Below are positions 1-27,115 of a stretch of DNA of 64,000 nt, piece after piece. Origin of the DNA: Aquila chrysaetos chrysaetos (Eukaryota > Chordata > Aves > Accipitriformes > Accipitridae); assembly GCF_900496995.4 (NCBI RefSeq), contig NW_024470382.1, positions 372,001 through 436,000 of the forward strand. The letters run 5' to 3'. Both the position numbers and the translations under genes were made by a program. Within the stretch, counting starts at the first letter, position 1. Each line of letters opens with the position of its first letter. The notes below the pieces were generated by a model. The model was not told the origin of the DNA and did no database searches. It saw only the letters and a program-made list of their open reading frames with translations.

Positions 1-423
1 ATCAATACTAAAATGACAATAATAATACTGAAAGGATTGGAATATACAAAACAAGTGATGCACAATGCAATTGCTCAGTACTTGCTGACCAATGCCCAGT
101 TATTTCCCAAGCAACAATCCTCCCCACCAGGCCAACTTCCCCCAGTTTATATACTGGACATGACGTGCCATGGTATGGAATATCCCTTTGGCCAGTTTGG
201 CTCAGCTGTCCTGGCTGTGTCCCCTCCCAACTTCTTGTGCCCCTCCAGCATTCTTGCTGGCTGGGCAGGAGAAGCTGAAAAATCCTTGACTTAGTCCAAA
301 CGCTCCTTGGCAACAACTGAAAACATCAGTGTTATCAACGTTCTTCTCATACTGAACCCAAAACATAGCACTATATCAGCTACTAGGAAGAAAATTTACT
401 CTATCCCAGCTGAAACCAGAACA
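1..423 (-). mobile_element. ERV-type LTR, 5' part cut by window edge (plus-strand view)
   Basis: This stretch aligns by eye along its whole length with the complete LTR at 36839-37420 and ends with the same ...CCAG(A/G)ACA terminus. Read on the minus strand it begins TGT and carries a TATATAA box (complement of about 146-154), as in the other copy. It is an old copy with many substitutions relative to the other one. The rest of the element lies left of the window. No retroviral coding sequence is present here. The family is a common avian LTR from my own recognition, not from a database match. Confidence 0.75.
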
Positions 424-1789
424 GGCGGGGTCTTTGTGCCCAGAGTTTATCGGTTCTTGGGGGTCCGACCGCACCAGCAGGTCTCCAGCACTTACCAGTC
501 TTTGGAAGGCTTTGGCATGCTGCCTTCCCAGCCTGTACCTTTCCTCTCTTCTGCCTTTTTTTTTTTTTTCTGACAGCCGTTTCCCTGCTCACACGCACAG
601 GAGTCCCTTCTTGGGCACCTTTAGGGTGGTTTTACATCTGGCTTTGTGGCAGCTTCCTCACCGTGTTGGTGTCGTGTTGGTGGGAGCGCTCTCCTCTGTG
701 CAACAAGGTGCTTGGAGGCCCTTAAAGCATCTGCTGCTCCTGATGTCCCCTCCACCCCGCTGCCTCTCACCAGGATGTCTGTGGACATGGAAGGCAAGAC
801 CAAACCACTTGAATTAGCTGTTTGTGATGAAGACCTCCTTGTTTTAGCTGGTCGCTCTTGTCTGTGCATCAGGCTCTCATGGGGTGTGATTTCACACGGG
901 GTTTTGAGAGACGGATTGTGCTTCTTCCCGTCCCTTGGCTAAACCGATCCATGTGTGGTGTCCCAAATGGGGACAGCAAATCCAGCCCAGGGGATCCCCA
1001 CGGTGGATATCAGAGCCCGATGTCTCTTGTTGAGCTGTGCAACCGCTGAAAGGGCTCCAGAGGTATCAGTGGGCTTGGATGGAGCTTGGAAAAACCCTGG
1101 CCTAAGAGAGGAGCATTTGTTGAGAAGGTGATCTGAAAAACCACCCCGATACCCTCTGGAGCCGAGTTGCGGTATTGAATCCCCAGGAGCTGGGGGCTGA
1201 ATCCCCCTGTGCATCCACTGCCTGTGCACAAGGCAGGGCTGACAGCTCCTTGTCCCGGACGAGGGGTCACGTAGGCACCCGGGGAGACCAAGCACCCTCC
1301 AAGGAGCTTTTCAAAGCCCTGTCTGGAAGCTGCCGGCCAGCCAGTGTGGCCCTTGATGGTTGTGGACACAGTTGAGGTTGGTCCCTCAGCTGTTGCTCTG
1401 ACCAGCTAGCTATGAGCAGGCCCTGTGAGGAAGTGAATCGCTCCCTGCTATGAACAGCAGCTGCTTGTGGGTGCTAGTAACAGGCTTATGGGTAAAAAGG
1501 CTTTTAAGTGCTGATCAGGGCCGTTTCTCTGGTGCTAGGTCTGCCCGTCACCTCGATCCCCCAAAGGGGAAAGGGATTGGTGACACCAGGTTTTACAAAC
1601 TCTCTGTAGTGTCTGTCTTTATGCCTCCTCTTCTTCCCTAGAGTTTCCCTCCTTTCGTATGTCTCTGTATCTCTCTCTGACCTCCCTCTGTGCTGCTGCC
1701 ACCCACGTCTTCATCTTCATGCCTCTTCTTTTACCGTCTTGCTCCAGCCTGTTGCTCCTCTCACGCTCTCTCCTTTCTCATTTTTGTAG
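424..1789. other. Non-coding stretch upstream of first zinc-finger gene
   Basis: No reading frame here shows protein-like composition or a domain I recognise. A T15 run lies near 558-573. The stretch probably holds intron of the zinc-finger gene that follows, because its coding exon starts at a splice acceptor at 1789. Its 5' exons may lie here or further left but cannot be picked out by eye. Confidence 0.5.
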
Positions 1790-1797
1790 GGGCTGCC

Positions 1798-3480
1798 ATG
1801 GAAGGGCAGCTGGGTCCCCCGGTCTGCGAGCCCCCCTTTTCCCAGAGGCTCTCCCCGCTTTCTGAAGGAGATGGGCCTGAAGGTGAAGAAGAGCAGGAGG
1901 AGGCTCAGGAGGAGGACACAGCCGGGACACAGCTGAGAGAAGAGCCGGGAGAAGGCTCCCCAGAGCGGCTAGGACAAACTTCTCCACGCCGCTCAGGACG
2001 GTGCTGCCGCGGGCAGGGCTCTCTCGCCCCTCGGGGTGCAGGCAGGCCCTGCCAGAACACTGATGAGGATGAGGGAGCTTCCCCGTGCCACCAGGTGCCG
2101 GGTGAGCTACGGCCATGCCGGCGGAAGCACCGGCTGTGCCTGAAGCCTGAGACAAGCCGGGCCCCCACATCCCCGGGACAGGGGGAGAGTGCCGAAGAGC
2201 CGGGACCCTCCCGGGGGAAGAGGCTACGGTTGATCTGGGGCCGGACAGGTGACTTCAGACAGAGGGCGATGGAGAATGGGCTGGAGGAGGTGCCGCGGAG
2301 CAGCGAGGAAGAGGAGGAGGAGAGAGGGTCTCGGTCCTGCTCCCCCGAGCTGCCCCTTTCCAGCGATGCCCGTCCCAAGCCGGACTTTGTGCAACTGATT
2401 GACGAGCGCGGCATCTACTCCACCGCCAAGCTGGTGCTGGGGAGCACGGTGGGTGAGCTGGAGGAGGTGGCAGCGGTGGGGCTGCCGGCCCATCCGAAAC
2501 GGGGAGCAAGCGGCGTCAGCGAGCTGGAGATCCGCGAGGTGATCGTGGACGAGAAGCCCTTCCAGTGTGGCGTCTGCGAGAAGGCCTTCAAGCGGGCCTG
2601 GGAGCTCTTCAGCCACGAGGTGGTACACAATGAGGAGCGTCCCTTCCGCTGTGACCTCTGCCAGGCCTCCTTCAAGCGCCACTCGGACTTCAAAAGCCAC
2701 CGGCTGGTCCACACGGAGGAACGACCCTTCCGCTGCGAGCTCTGCGGGAAGCGCTTCAAGCGTTCCTCCAACCTCCAAGAGCACCGGCGCATCCATAGCG
2801 GCGAGCGTCCCTTCCGCTGCCCCCGCTGCGCCAAGAGCTTCAAGACCCCCTATGAGCTGCAGCGTCACGCGCTTACCCACTGCGCCGAGAAGCCCTTCAA
2901 GTGCGCCGACTGCGGGAAGGACTTCCCCACCTCCAACGCCCTCCTCCTCCACCAGCGCCAGCACTGTGACGACAAACCCCACGTCTGCGGGGTCTGCGGT
3001 AAGAAGTTCACCTACGGGCACAGCCTCAAGGTGCACGAGCGGGTGCACACGGGCGACCGCCCCTTCGTCTGCCCGCTCTGCGGCAAGGGCTTCAAGCAAT
3101 CCAACGCCCTCTCCTCCCACGAGCGAGTGCACACCGGCGAGCGTCCCTTCGTTTGCAAAACCTGTGGGAAGGCCTTCAAGCAGTCGTCATACCTGGTGAT
3201 CCACGAGCGGGCACACACAGGGGAACGTCCTTACAAGTGCGAGGTGTGCGGGAAGGCCTTTGCCCGGCCCTCCTTGCTCCTCCAGCACCACCGCGTGCAC
3301 AGCCAGGAGCGGCCCTACAAGTGCAGCTTCTGCCACAAGTTCTTCAAGGACCTGGCCTACCTGGCCGTGCACGAGAAGGTGCACACGGGTGAGACCCCCT
3401 ACAAGTGCAGTGTTTGCGACAAGGGCTTCGCTCATCCCTCCAACCTGCTGCAGCACCAGCGCGTTCACCGCGACGGCTGA
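1798..3480 (+). CDS. C2H2 zinc-finger protein, 11 fingers (terminal coding exon)
   Basis: This encodes a probable nuclear DNA-binding transcription regulator of 560 aa. The start is the ATG at 1798 in good Kozak context (GCCATGG), just after a splice acceptor (pyrimidine tract then TAG at 1787-1789). The open frame runs upstream to 1690 only through intron sequence. Residues about 1-240 are low-complexity, with acidic runs rich in E, and show no KRAB or SCAN box. Eleven Cys2-His2 fingers follow from about residue 255 to the C-terminus, joined by TGEKP-like linkers (HTGERP, HTEERP, HSGERP). Several linkers are degenerate (CAEKP, CDDKP, SQERP). The stop is 3 codons after the last finger. I do not recognise a certain orthologue. 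Human 19q13.42 has many zinc-finger genes around SSC5D, which would fit. No clear AATAAA was found downstream on the plus strand. Confidence 0.9.
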   Translation: MEGQLGPPVCEPPFSQRLSPLSEGDGPEGEEEQEEAQEEDTAGTQLREEPGEGSPERLGQTSPRRSGRCCRGQGSLAPRGAGRPCQNTDEDEGASPCHQVPGELRPCRRKHRLCLKPETSRAPTSPGQGESAEEPGPSRGKRLRLIWGRTGDFRQRAMENGLEEVPRSSEEEEEERGSRSCSPELPLSSDARPKPDFVQLIDERGIYSTAKLVLGSTVGELEEVAAVGLPAHPKRGASGVSELEIREVIVDEKPFQCGVCEKAFKRAWELFSHEVVHNEERPFRCDLCQASFKRHSDFKSHRLVHTEERPFRCELCGKRFKRSSNLQEHRRIHSGERPFRCPRCAKSFKTPYELQRHALTHCAEKPFKCADCGKDFPTSNALLLHQRQHCDDKPHVCGVCGKKFTYGHSLKVHERVHTGDRPFVCPLCGKGFKQSNALSSHERVHTGERPFVCKTCGKAFKQSSYLVIHERAHTGERPYKCEVCGKAFARPSLLLQHHRVHSQERPYKCSFCHKFFKDLAYLAVHEKVHTGETPYKCSVCDKGFAHPSNLLQHQRVHRDG

Positions 3481-6400
3481 GCCCCGGCGCGGCAAGCGCA
3501 GCCACGGTGTCGTCAGGCCACGGCGGCCGTAAGCACGCCGCCACCGACAGCAGATGAGCCCCAGGCTGGAGGACCCCGTACGTGCGCCTGAGGGCCGGCG
3601 TGGACTCCCAGAAAGCTGCGGCTCTTCTCCTGAGCCCCAGCTCTTCGCCGAACCTGGACTCACGCCATGCTTTCCTCCTCCCTCCAAGGGATCCCAGCAG
3701 GACCCTCCCCAAGCCCATGGGCCAGGATGGCTGCAAGCTCCTGGTGGGCATGCCGTGGCTCATGGCATACCACCAGTGGGCAGGCAGGAGCCCTCTTTTT
3801 GCCCTTGTGTGGGGAGGAGGCCTGAGACCCCCTCTAAGTTATCCCAAGATCCCCCTCCCCAGTCATCCCAGTGAGCATGGCTCAGCCTGGGCGGGGGGCT
3901 CCCAGGGAGTTGGGGCACACTGTTGCCTGCAGTAGGGGACAGACTTGCCTGTCTTTTTGGGAGGGAGATATGACAATGGTACGGGTAGCGGAAAGGATCA
4001 CGGGGAAGAGCGAGGAGCGGGCACCTCCCTTTCCTCCGAAGCCTTTTTGGGTTCAAGTGTCCCGTCCATATCTCATGCTGCTGCTAATGACCCAGTTAAT
4101 CACCCCCTTTTTTTCTGCCCCAGGGTGCTGGCGGGGCTGGTAGGGAGCAGAAGAAAGGGGGGGACATGCTGCTGCCGTCCATTTTGGGAGCCTCAGCAAG
4201 TTACACCCGGTGCTGTAAGTTCTTCTTCAACCGCTCCTGGGACTTTCCAGGCAGGAACCTGGATGGGGTATGGGCAAGCGAGATATGACCAGCTCCCTGC
4301 ATCATCATCCTCTTCCTCCTCTCTCGCTTCCCAGAACTACCCCTGCGCTGCTGCTGGAGCCTGGATTTGTGCCCCCTTGGCTGATGGCTGCCAGGCAGAG
4401 GGTGGCACATGGACCTTTGCTCGCGAGGGTGAGACAGGAGCCCTGTCCTCACCTGCGCTGATGTCCTCGGACTCCTGGATATCCCAGGTCCCACCCTGTC
4501 CCCCCCTTTTCGTACGGTCCCTGTAGCGCTGGGAACGGGGGGGGGGGGGGGGGGGTGGGATGTGTGCGTTCCTTGACGCTCTGCACACTAATTACAGGAT
4601 GGTTATTTAATGATGGCTCTGTCTCATCCCCTCCTCCAGGCCATGGCCATGTCTAGCTGGGTCTTGACACGGGCTTTTGGTGCTGGTACAGTCCTTGGTG
4701 GTCTTACCTCCTTCCCACCCAGTACCTTCTCCCAGTGCCCTTCAGCCGTACGTGGGAAGTCACCTGGCATGTGTTGCCAGCAGATGTGGTAAGGAGAGAC
4801 CTGCCGAATTGCAGGTGTGGGGTGGATCCCACTTGGCACTGCTAAGCCTGCACCCCACAGACGCGTGCAAGATGGGCCAGCAAGCCATCTTTGGGATTTG
4901 GGCTGGTGGATACCCCTGCAAGGATGGTTGTGGGCCTCCTGGTCATGTTGGTCTCCCCTGCCCCACAGCTTCCCGACTTCCTCCCATTTCAGCCCTTGAG
5001 ACAGCACTGGCGCAGCTCTGGCCTCTTCATAAGGCTGTTCCTGGCTGCAGGTTGTGAGGTTGTGATTTGATTTCAGGGTTGAGCCTCTCCCTGAACATCC
5101 TCTGTAGCCCAGCCGGTGGTGGACACATCTCAGCAGGTTCCCATCCTGGGGTCTGTTTTGTCCACGTGTCCCTGTGGTGGCAGGCAGGGGCTGTCCAAGC
5201 AATTGATGGGGATCTGGGGTTGCATTCAACTGCTGAGACCATCAGAGATGATCTGGGGTATGCAGTTAACCTTCAGCTCCTCTTCCAGGAGAGCCTACAT
5301 CTCTTATAGTCCCGATGTCCTATATGCCAGCCCTGCTGTGAGTGTCTGGGGTGATTGAGGGCATCTCAGGTGGCACTAGGTAGGTGGTAGCTAGACTCTG
5401 TGTGCTCTCGTGGTTGGACAAGCTCCAGCCTTTGATGGGCATCCTGCCCTGTGGGATCTCCAGCCTTTGGGATCCTGGAGGCCAAAGGGAGGTTTACCTT
5501 CCTGATCTGCTGCATTTCAGATGTGGGGAGAGGACCATCTCTGGTGGTTCAAGCCTCAGAGTGGCTGCTCCCAGAGATGCCTGTCTTGGAATTGAGGCTT
5601 TTTTCATGTGCTGGGATCATGCGTTGTGTGATCACCAAGCGATGGTGGTCACCAAGCAATGGATAAGATAACCGAATTATGGCCTTATGGCCAACACCAG
5701 CTTGGTAGTTGGCAAGGAAAGGGATGATCTCGTTGCTGGAGGAAATTATTTCAGGTTTTGTGCTGCTTGGCTGTCCTGCAGACCGTCTGCTCCCCTCTCA
5801 GCTGGGGCCTAGGGGGGTGTGACCTCATGCTGGCACTGCCCAGCTTTTCCAATCCATCTTGAGATGTTTGCTCCAGCACCTGGTGAGCTCCTGGAGTTTT
5901 TCAGGTGGGATTTAGGAGACAGCTTCACCTGGGGTGAGGAGCATGGGGGTTCGCATGGAGGGCTTTCAATTTATTTCTGAATGTGATGGACCCCAAGCAG
6001 CCCTGACTCTGATTTTGCTTCTTATTTGGGGACAGTGCTCTCCAGCCGCTCTGAAGTGTCACAGGAAAAAGGAGAAGCATGGCGAAACATGGAAAAACCT
6101 TTGGTTCTGTGCCTTTTCCAGTTTGGGGATGTCATGTTTGGGGAAGCTGGAGAGAGGACCGAGCACAATGTACCCACGTTTACTTCAGTCTCTGGCAAGG
6201 AAGGCATCAGTTGCATTGGTAGATGCCATCTCCTGCTGTTGGGACCTCTGCTTATTGGGCCTCCTGGCCTCCTTCCCATCATCCCAGGTGCTTTGGGGGC
6301 ACAGCCCTCAGTTTGCGAGCCTGACAGACCCTGAGGTGAGGCTGAAAGTGGGGTCCCTCTGCACTGGGATGGTTTTAGGCATGGGGTGCCAGCAGAGAAC

Positions 6401-7238
6401 CGTGAGCTACCAGGCAAGAGCATGTCTTGTGCCCCCATGAACCTCAGCAGGGAGGTTCCCCACGGTTGGGTTCCCAAGGGATGGTGGCAGGCTGGGGGCA
6501 TGGGGCAAGGAAAATGGGGCTCTGTGGCCATCCCGAAATGCATCCAGGGAGGATGGCTGAGTATTCAGGGTTGTGGGGTAATGCACTTTGTGGCTCTGGC
6601 ACCTGGCGTGGTCAAGAAAAGTGGGGACTTGCCTCCATCCAAGGTCTGGGGGAAGCTGTGGCAGAGAAGCACAAAAGCAGCTCATGTTCCACCCCCCCAG
6701 CACTCATGCCCATCACACCTAGAGGGTTGGGGACCCCCTTTTAATTCGTTTGCACCCCTCCTTCTGCTCCTCTGCTCCTTTAGCTCAGCCTTGCACTGGC
6801 CGCCAGGTTCATTGGGCTCCTCCTGAGCCACGGGGGCTGCTCAGAGAGTGTGAAGGTGGGTTAAACAAACATCACCACGCTGGGCAACACCCCCCCACCT
6901 TGGTTGGCTATTTCAGGGCTCCTGATATAAGTCATTGGTACTGGCTGGTTTTGAGATGTCCTGCCCATCAGCTGCTGCTTTGCAGTCTTCAGGAAGGCAG
7001 ATTAGGGAAAAGGACGGCAGCGGGAGCCTAGTGTGACCCCCGGGGCACGAGCTTGGGGGGGGCTGGCATCATGGGGCAGTGTCTTCTGTCATGAGCTGCG
7101 TTGTCTCAGTGTCAGGGTCCTCAGAGGCTTCTGCCTTGGTGGGGAGGTAGATGGCCCCCATGGTCTGGAAGGACGTTGCCAAAGTGCTCTGGTCCCTGGG
7201 GTGCTGACGGGCTGTGAGATGGAGGGGACACAGGGCTG
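3481..7238. other. Intergenic or 3'UTR stretch between zinc-finger gene and SRCR gene A
   Basis: The two genes converge here, so this should hold the 3'UTR of the zinc-finger gene (+) and of gene A (-). A G20-type run lies at about 4537-4556. I see no domain-like reading frame. The long frames at 3945-4526, 4624-5229 and 6022-6543 have random composition and no splice context. A cytoplasmic exon of gene A could be hidden here. Confidence 0.45.
5970..5975 (-). terminator. Candidate polyadenylation signal of gene A
   Basis: AATAAA on the minus strand (plus strand TTTATT), about 1.26 kb past the last coding exon found for gene A. It is the first full hexamer I noticed downstream on that strand. 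Chance occurrence is possible. Confidence 0.3.
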
Positions 7239-23555
<16,317 letters not shown>

Positions 23556-26500
23556 CCTGAAGTTTGCAGCCTGGCCACGGGCTGGAGGTTGGCGTGGACT
23601 GTCCTTGAGGTGCCAGCTGAGCCCAGTGTCCCACTGGCCAACTGGGAGGGCAAACTAGGATTGCTGCAGCGAGCCCTCCTCTTCCCCTGCCGTGCTTCCC
23701 CCCTGGGAGTTTCACTACCTGTGAAGCTCTGCCAGGAGGTGACCTGCTGCCCCATGCAGCGGCCAGTCTTGTCATCAGCTTGCGAAATGGTGAGCTGTTC
23801 CAGGAAAACACGGAGCAAACAAAACCCTCTCGACACTCAGGCCTGTTTCATATGTGCCAGCCCCTGCGGGCACCTCGACTGCCCTGACGTGTCCTGGTAC
23901 TAGATACCTACTTTTGACAAGATAAATCAAGCCTTTATGCACAGAACTAGGAAAATATAGCTACGTTAGCTTCATTACAAAGTGTCTGGTTCGGTTTTGG
24001 GGTGTGAGGAACCATCCACTGCAAGAAAACAGTTTACTAAAGGCTGTAGATGGCTTTATTGTGGAGGCTGGAGCCAGCGCCTGTGCTGTAGCTGTCTGCC
24101 ATCAGGTGAGCTTGGACACTATCCGTGATGAGAAAGGGTCTCGCACCCACCTTGCGATGCTTTGAGTGGCTAGGTTGGATTTGGAAAATAAGGGGAACTG
24201 CCATTTTCTTATCCTATTGTGGCTGCACTTGCAAGACCCCAAGGGTCCCTTTTGGATTAGCAGTTTGCTTCCTGGTGGTTGTTATGCAGATGATGCTCCA
24301 GGCATGTCCCTTGTGAATTGCCACCTCAGGCATGTCCTGAGATGCTGAGAGGATGGAAGAGTTTCCTGTCCTCCCATCCCTTTGTGGTGTCATACTGAAG
24401 CTGTGCAAGGAAAGAGCCCAAAGCCAGAGCAGCGTGCCACTGGAAAAAATGAGTTTTGCAAAAGGGTCATCAAATTAACATCACTGGTTGCTCCGAAGGG
24501 GAGAGTTCAGATGGAGGTGGGTGCTGTGCTGGTGGTGCATTGAAGATGGAGTTTGCATTGGGCAAGGATGTGACCCCTGCCAGAAACAGAGTGGATGGTT
24601 CTGCCCGTGTCTGTGCAAAAATAAGAAGCAAAACTGGAGCATGTAATGGGAAGAGGACAGCAAGGCCAGGATAGTCTCAGGCTGAGTTTAACCTGTTCAG
24701 CCTGGCAAAACCTGAGGTGGGTAGTAGAGTGGAGAGTAGATTGCTGCCTGTAGGAAGATCAAACAGGAGAAACCCAAACCCCAGAGGCATGCAGAGCTAG
24801 GGCTGAAGACCAAAAGGAAAAAAAGAGGTGTACTAAACAAAAGTAAAAGAATAAGCAGGTGAAAATTAGGCTGGAAACAAGTCAAAACTCGTCTCATAAA
24901 AAGTCGAGCAGTTGGGAAAGGTGACTGTACGCATTTGTACCGAGGCTCAGTGAGCCCAAGGACTTTGCTCCCCTTCTTTGCAAACAAACAGGCCAGCAGC
25001 AAAGAGATTCCCGACACTGACCAGCTCGGAAATGCTGTGAACTGTCATAGCCTGACGTGGCTGACGCAGCTCTGGGCAAGGGTGTTTCTGCTGGGGCTGT
25101 TTTCAGAGTTTGGACAAACAGCCACCCTGGAAGTGAGTCATGGTCCTGCGTCTCTTCTTCTCCTTTTGAATTTGGGTGTTGTTGCCCCCCGGGAAGTCTG
25201 AAACCCCTTCTTGAGATGCTGCAGTCACTGCAGAGCATCTCTGCAGAGTAACCCATGGCTCGAGCTGGGATCTAGCAGGTGCTGGTCCTGCATGTTGGAG
25301 CCCTGAAGAGCATCAACTCATCCCAGCTTTATTACAAAGACCTTCTCCAAATGGGGCATATATTTTATTGCACAAAACTGGGTCCAAGCTCTTGTTTTCC
25401 CCTATTCTGAGGACACTGTCCAGAGCTAGAAGGAGCCCTGGGCTTTTGATGTAAACTTTGGGACAGGTAAGGCTGGAGGACCAAGTCTGCTGGGGCAGCC
25501 AGCAGGAAGATGAGAAGGCTTGGGTGCCAGCAGGAGGATAAAAAACCCTGAAGTCTGAGGAGTGGTGGATGTCCATGGAGGATCAGATGACTTTGCGGCC
25601 ACGCATTGATAGGAGACACCCAGCAAGGGGGGGGCTCTGTGGCTGGGGCTTAGGGCAAGTAGCAAGACACAAACTGGTCAGAGCTGCAAGCCGCTGGCTG
25701 GGAGGGAAGGAGAGGTGGGAGGCTAGACCTGAAGGGCATTGAAGTACACACTGTGACTCTTTCGTTACATGTGTCTTCTCCCTGCTGCCTCTTGCACCAA
25801 CTCTTCCCTTCCATGCCCTTGTGGAGAGATCAGCTCGGCTTGTGAGGCAAACCTTCATCACGGCCTAGTCAAGCTTGTGGTCCCTTCGTTCCCTCCCCAT
25901 GACACTGGGACATTTCTCTGACTATGGCCCCTCCTGGCTTCACCAATGTGGTGGATGGTTTGAGTTTAGACCTGACTCCATGGGTTGCTTCATTAGGAAT
26001 GTGACCCTTCCTTGTTGGTGGCCAGGACAATATCTCACCCAACATTAGCAATCTTGAGTCTCCTGTATCTGACCTGATCATCTACAATCCCTCTATAGCC
26101 AAGGGGCCTGTTCTTCCACCCCTTCCACCTCACCAACTCATTCCATAGCCCTTAATCTGTATAATGCTGCATTCTTGTTCTTTTGAGTTTCAGAGTTTTT
26201 ACTGGTATTCAAAAGTGAATTGAATAAATACAATGGTTGAGGCACTTCTTATCCCATTGTGGATGGGCTTTTAAGTGCAATCCTCATTTTGCAAAGGTGA
26301 TTCTATACAGTGCAGGAGAGCCCCCTGCTCACTTGCTCCTGGATCAGGAAGTAATCCTCACTTGCATGGGAGATTAGGGGAAGAGGTATGGTCCTGTTGG
26401 GAATGCAGTGGGGGTGATGGCACTGGGTGCCACTGCAGATGACTCTGCAGGAGGTTATAGGGATTATAGGGGCTATAGGGCTGGGAATAGGGATTATAGC

Positions 26501-26995
26501 GGTTATAGGGCTGGGAATAAAGGGAGTCTGTGCAGATGGGGTTAGGCTGCTGGAGCCTACCCGGAGGACCAGATAGGGGTTATTCTGAGAAGACCTTGCT
26601 TGGAGACTGGGGGACTTCGTGGTGCTGCATGGATGAACTGGGACCCACAGAGGCTCAGTGCAGTGAGCTGGGGGCTATGGGGCACACAGGACAGGAGTCT
26701 CCGCTCTGCCAGAGGGGATTCTCTCTGTTGACCATCACAGCAACTGCTCTGCTCTCCTGGCTCCACAGAATGGGGTCTTGTGGGGTCCTGAGGGAGTCTT
26801 GCCTTCAACAAGCCTAAGCCTCGGATGGCATCCCGGTGTCCTCTGTCTTCTTTATAAGAGGTGGTTTGGCTGCAAAATGAAGGAGCAGGGTGATGCATGG
26901 AGGGTACATTCCCCAGCCCCAGGTTGGCGTGCATCCACACCAGCCAGGAGTGCAGCCAGCTCCACATACACCATGTGCTGCAGTCCTGCTCTTAC
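23556..26995. other. Intergenic region between genes A and B
   Basis: Should contain the promoter of gene A and the 3' end of gene B. A tail exon for gene B could not be placed. Short direct repeats of GGATTATAGGG type lie at about 26455-26520. No domain-like frame is seen. Confidence 0.5.
25328..25369 (-). terminator. Candidate polyadenylation signals of gene B
   Basis: Two minus-strand AATAAA hexamers (plus strand TTTATT at 25364-25369 and 25328-25333) lie close together about 1.6 kb past the transmembrane exon of gene B. Confidence 0.35.
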
Positions 26996-27115
26996 CTGGG
27001 GAGCGTCCAGCCCATCTTCCATACCTCATCCACAGGTACAGGACCAACAGGGTCCCGCAGAGCATTGCCCCCATGCCGAGGAGGCCTGCCAGCACCGAGC
27101 AGGACTGTATGACAT
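26996..27115 (-). CDS. Gene B transmembrane exon
   Basis: 120-bp exon, phase 1-1, acceptor CTTCCTGCAG and donor GTAAGA. It encodes DVIQSC, a hydrophobic helix ([20 protein letters not shown]) and [14 protein letters not shown] as the start of a basic cytoplasmic tail. Confidence 0.85.

Noticed and set aside
1690-1797. N-terminal extension of the first zinc-finger frame
   Set aside because: The residues are intron read-through: a pyrimidine tract and TAG acceptor at 1787-1789 precede the Kozak ATG at 1798.
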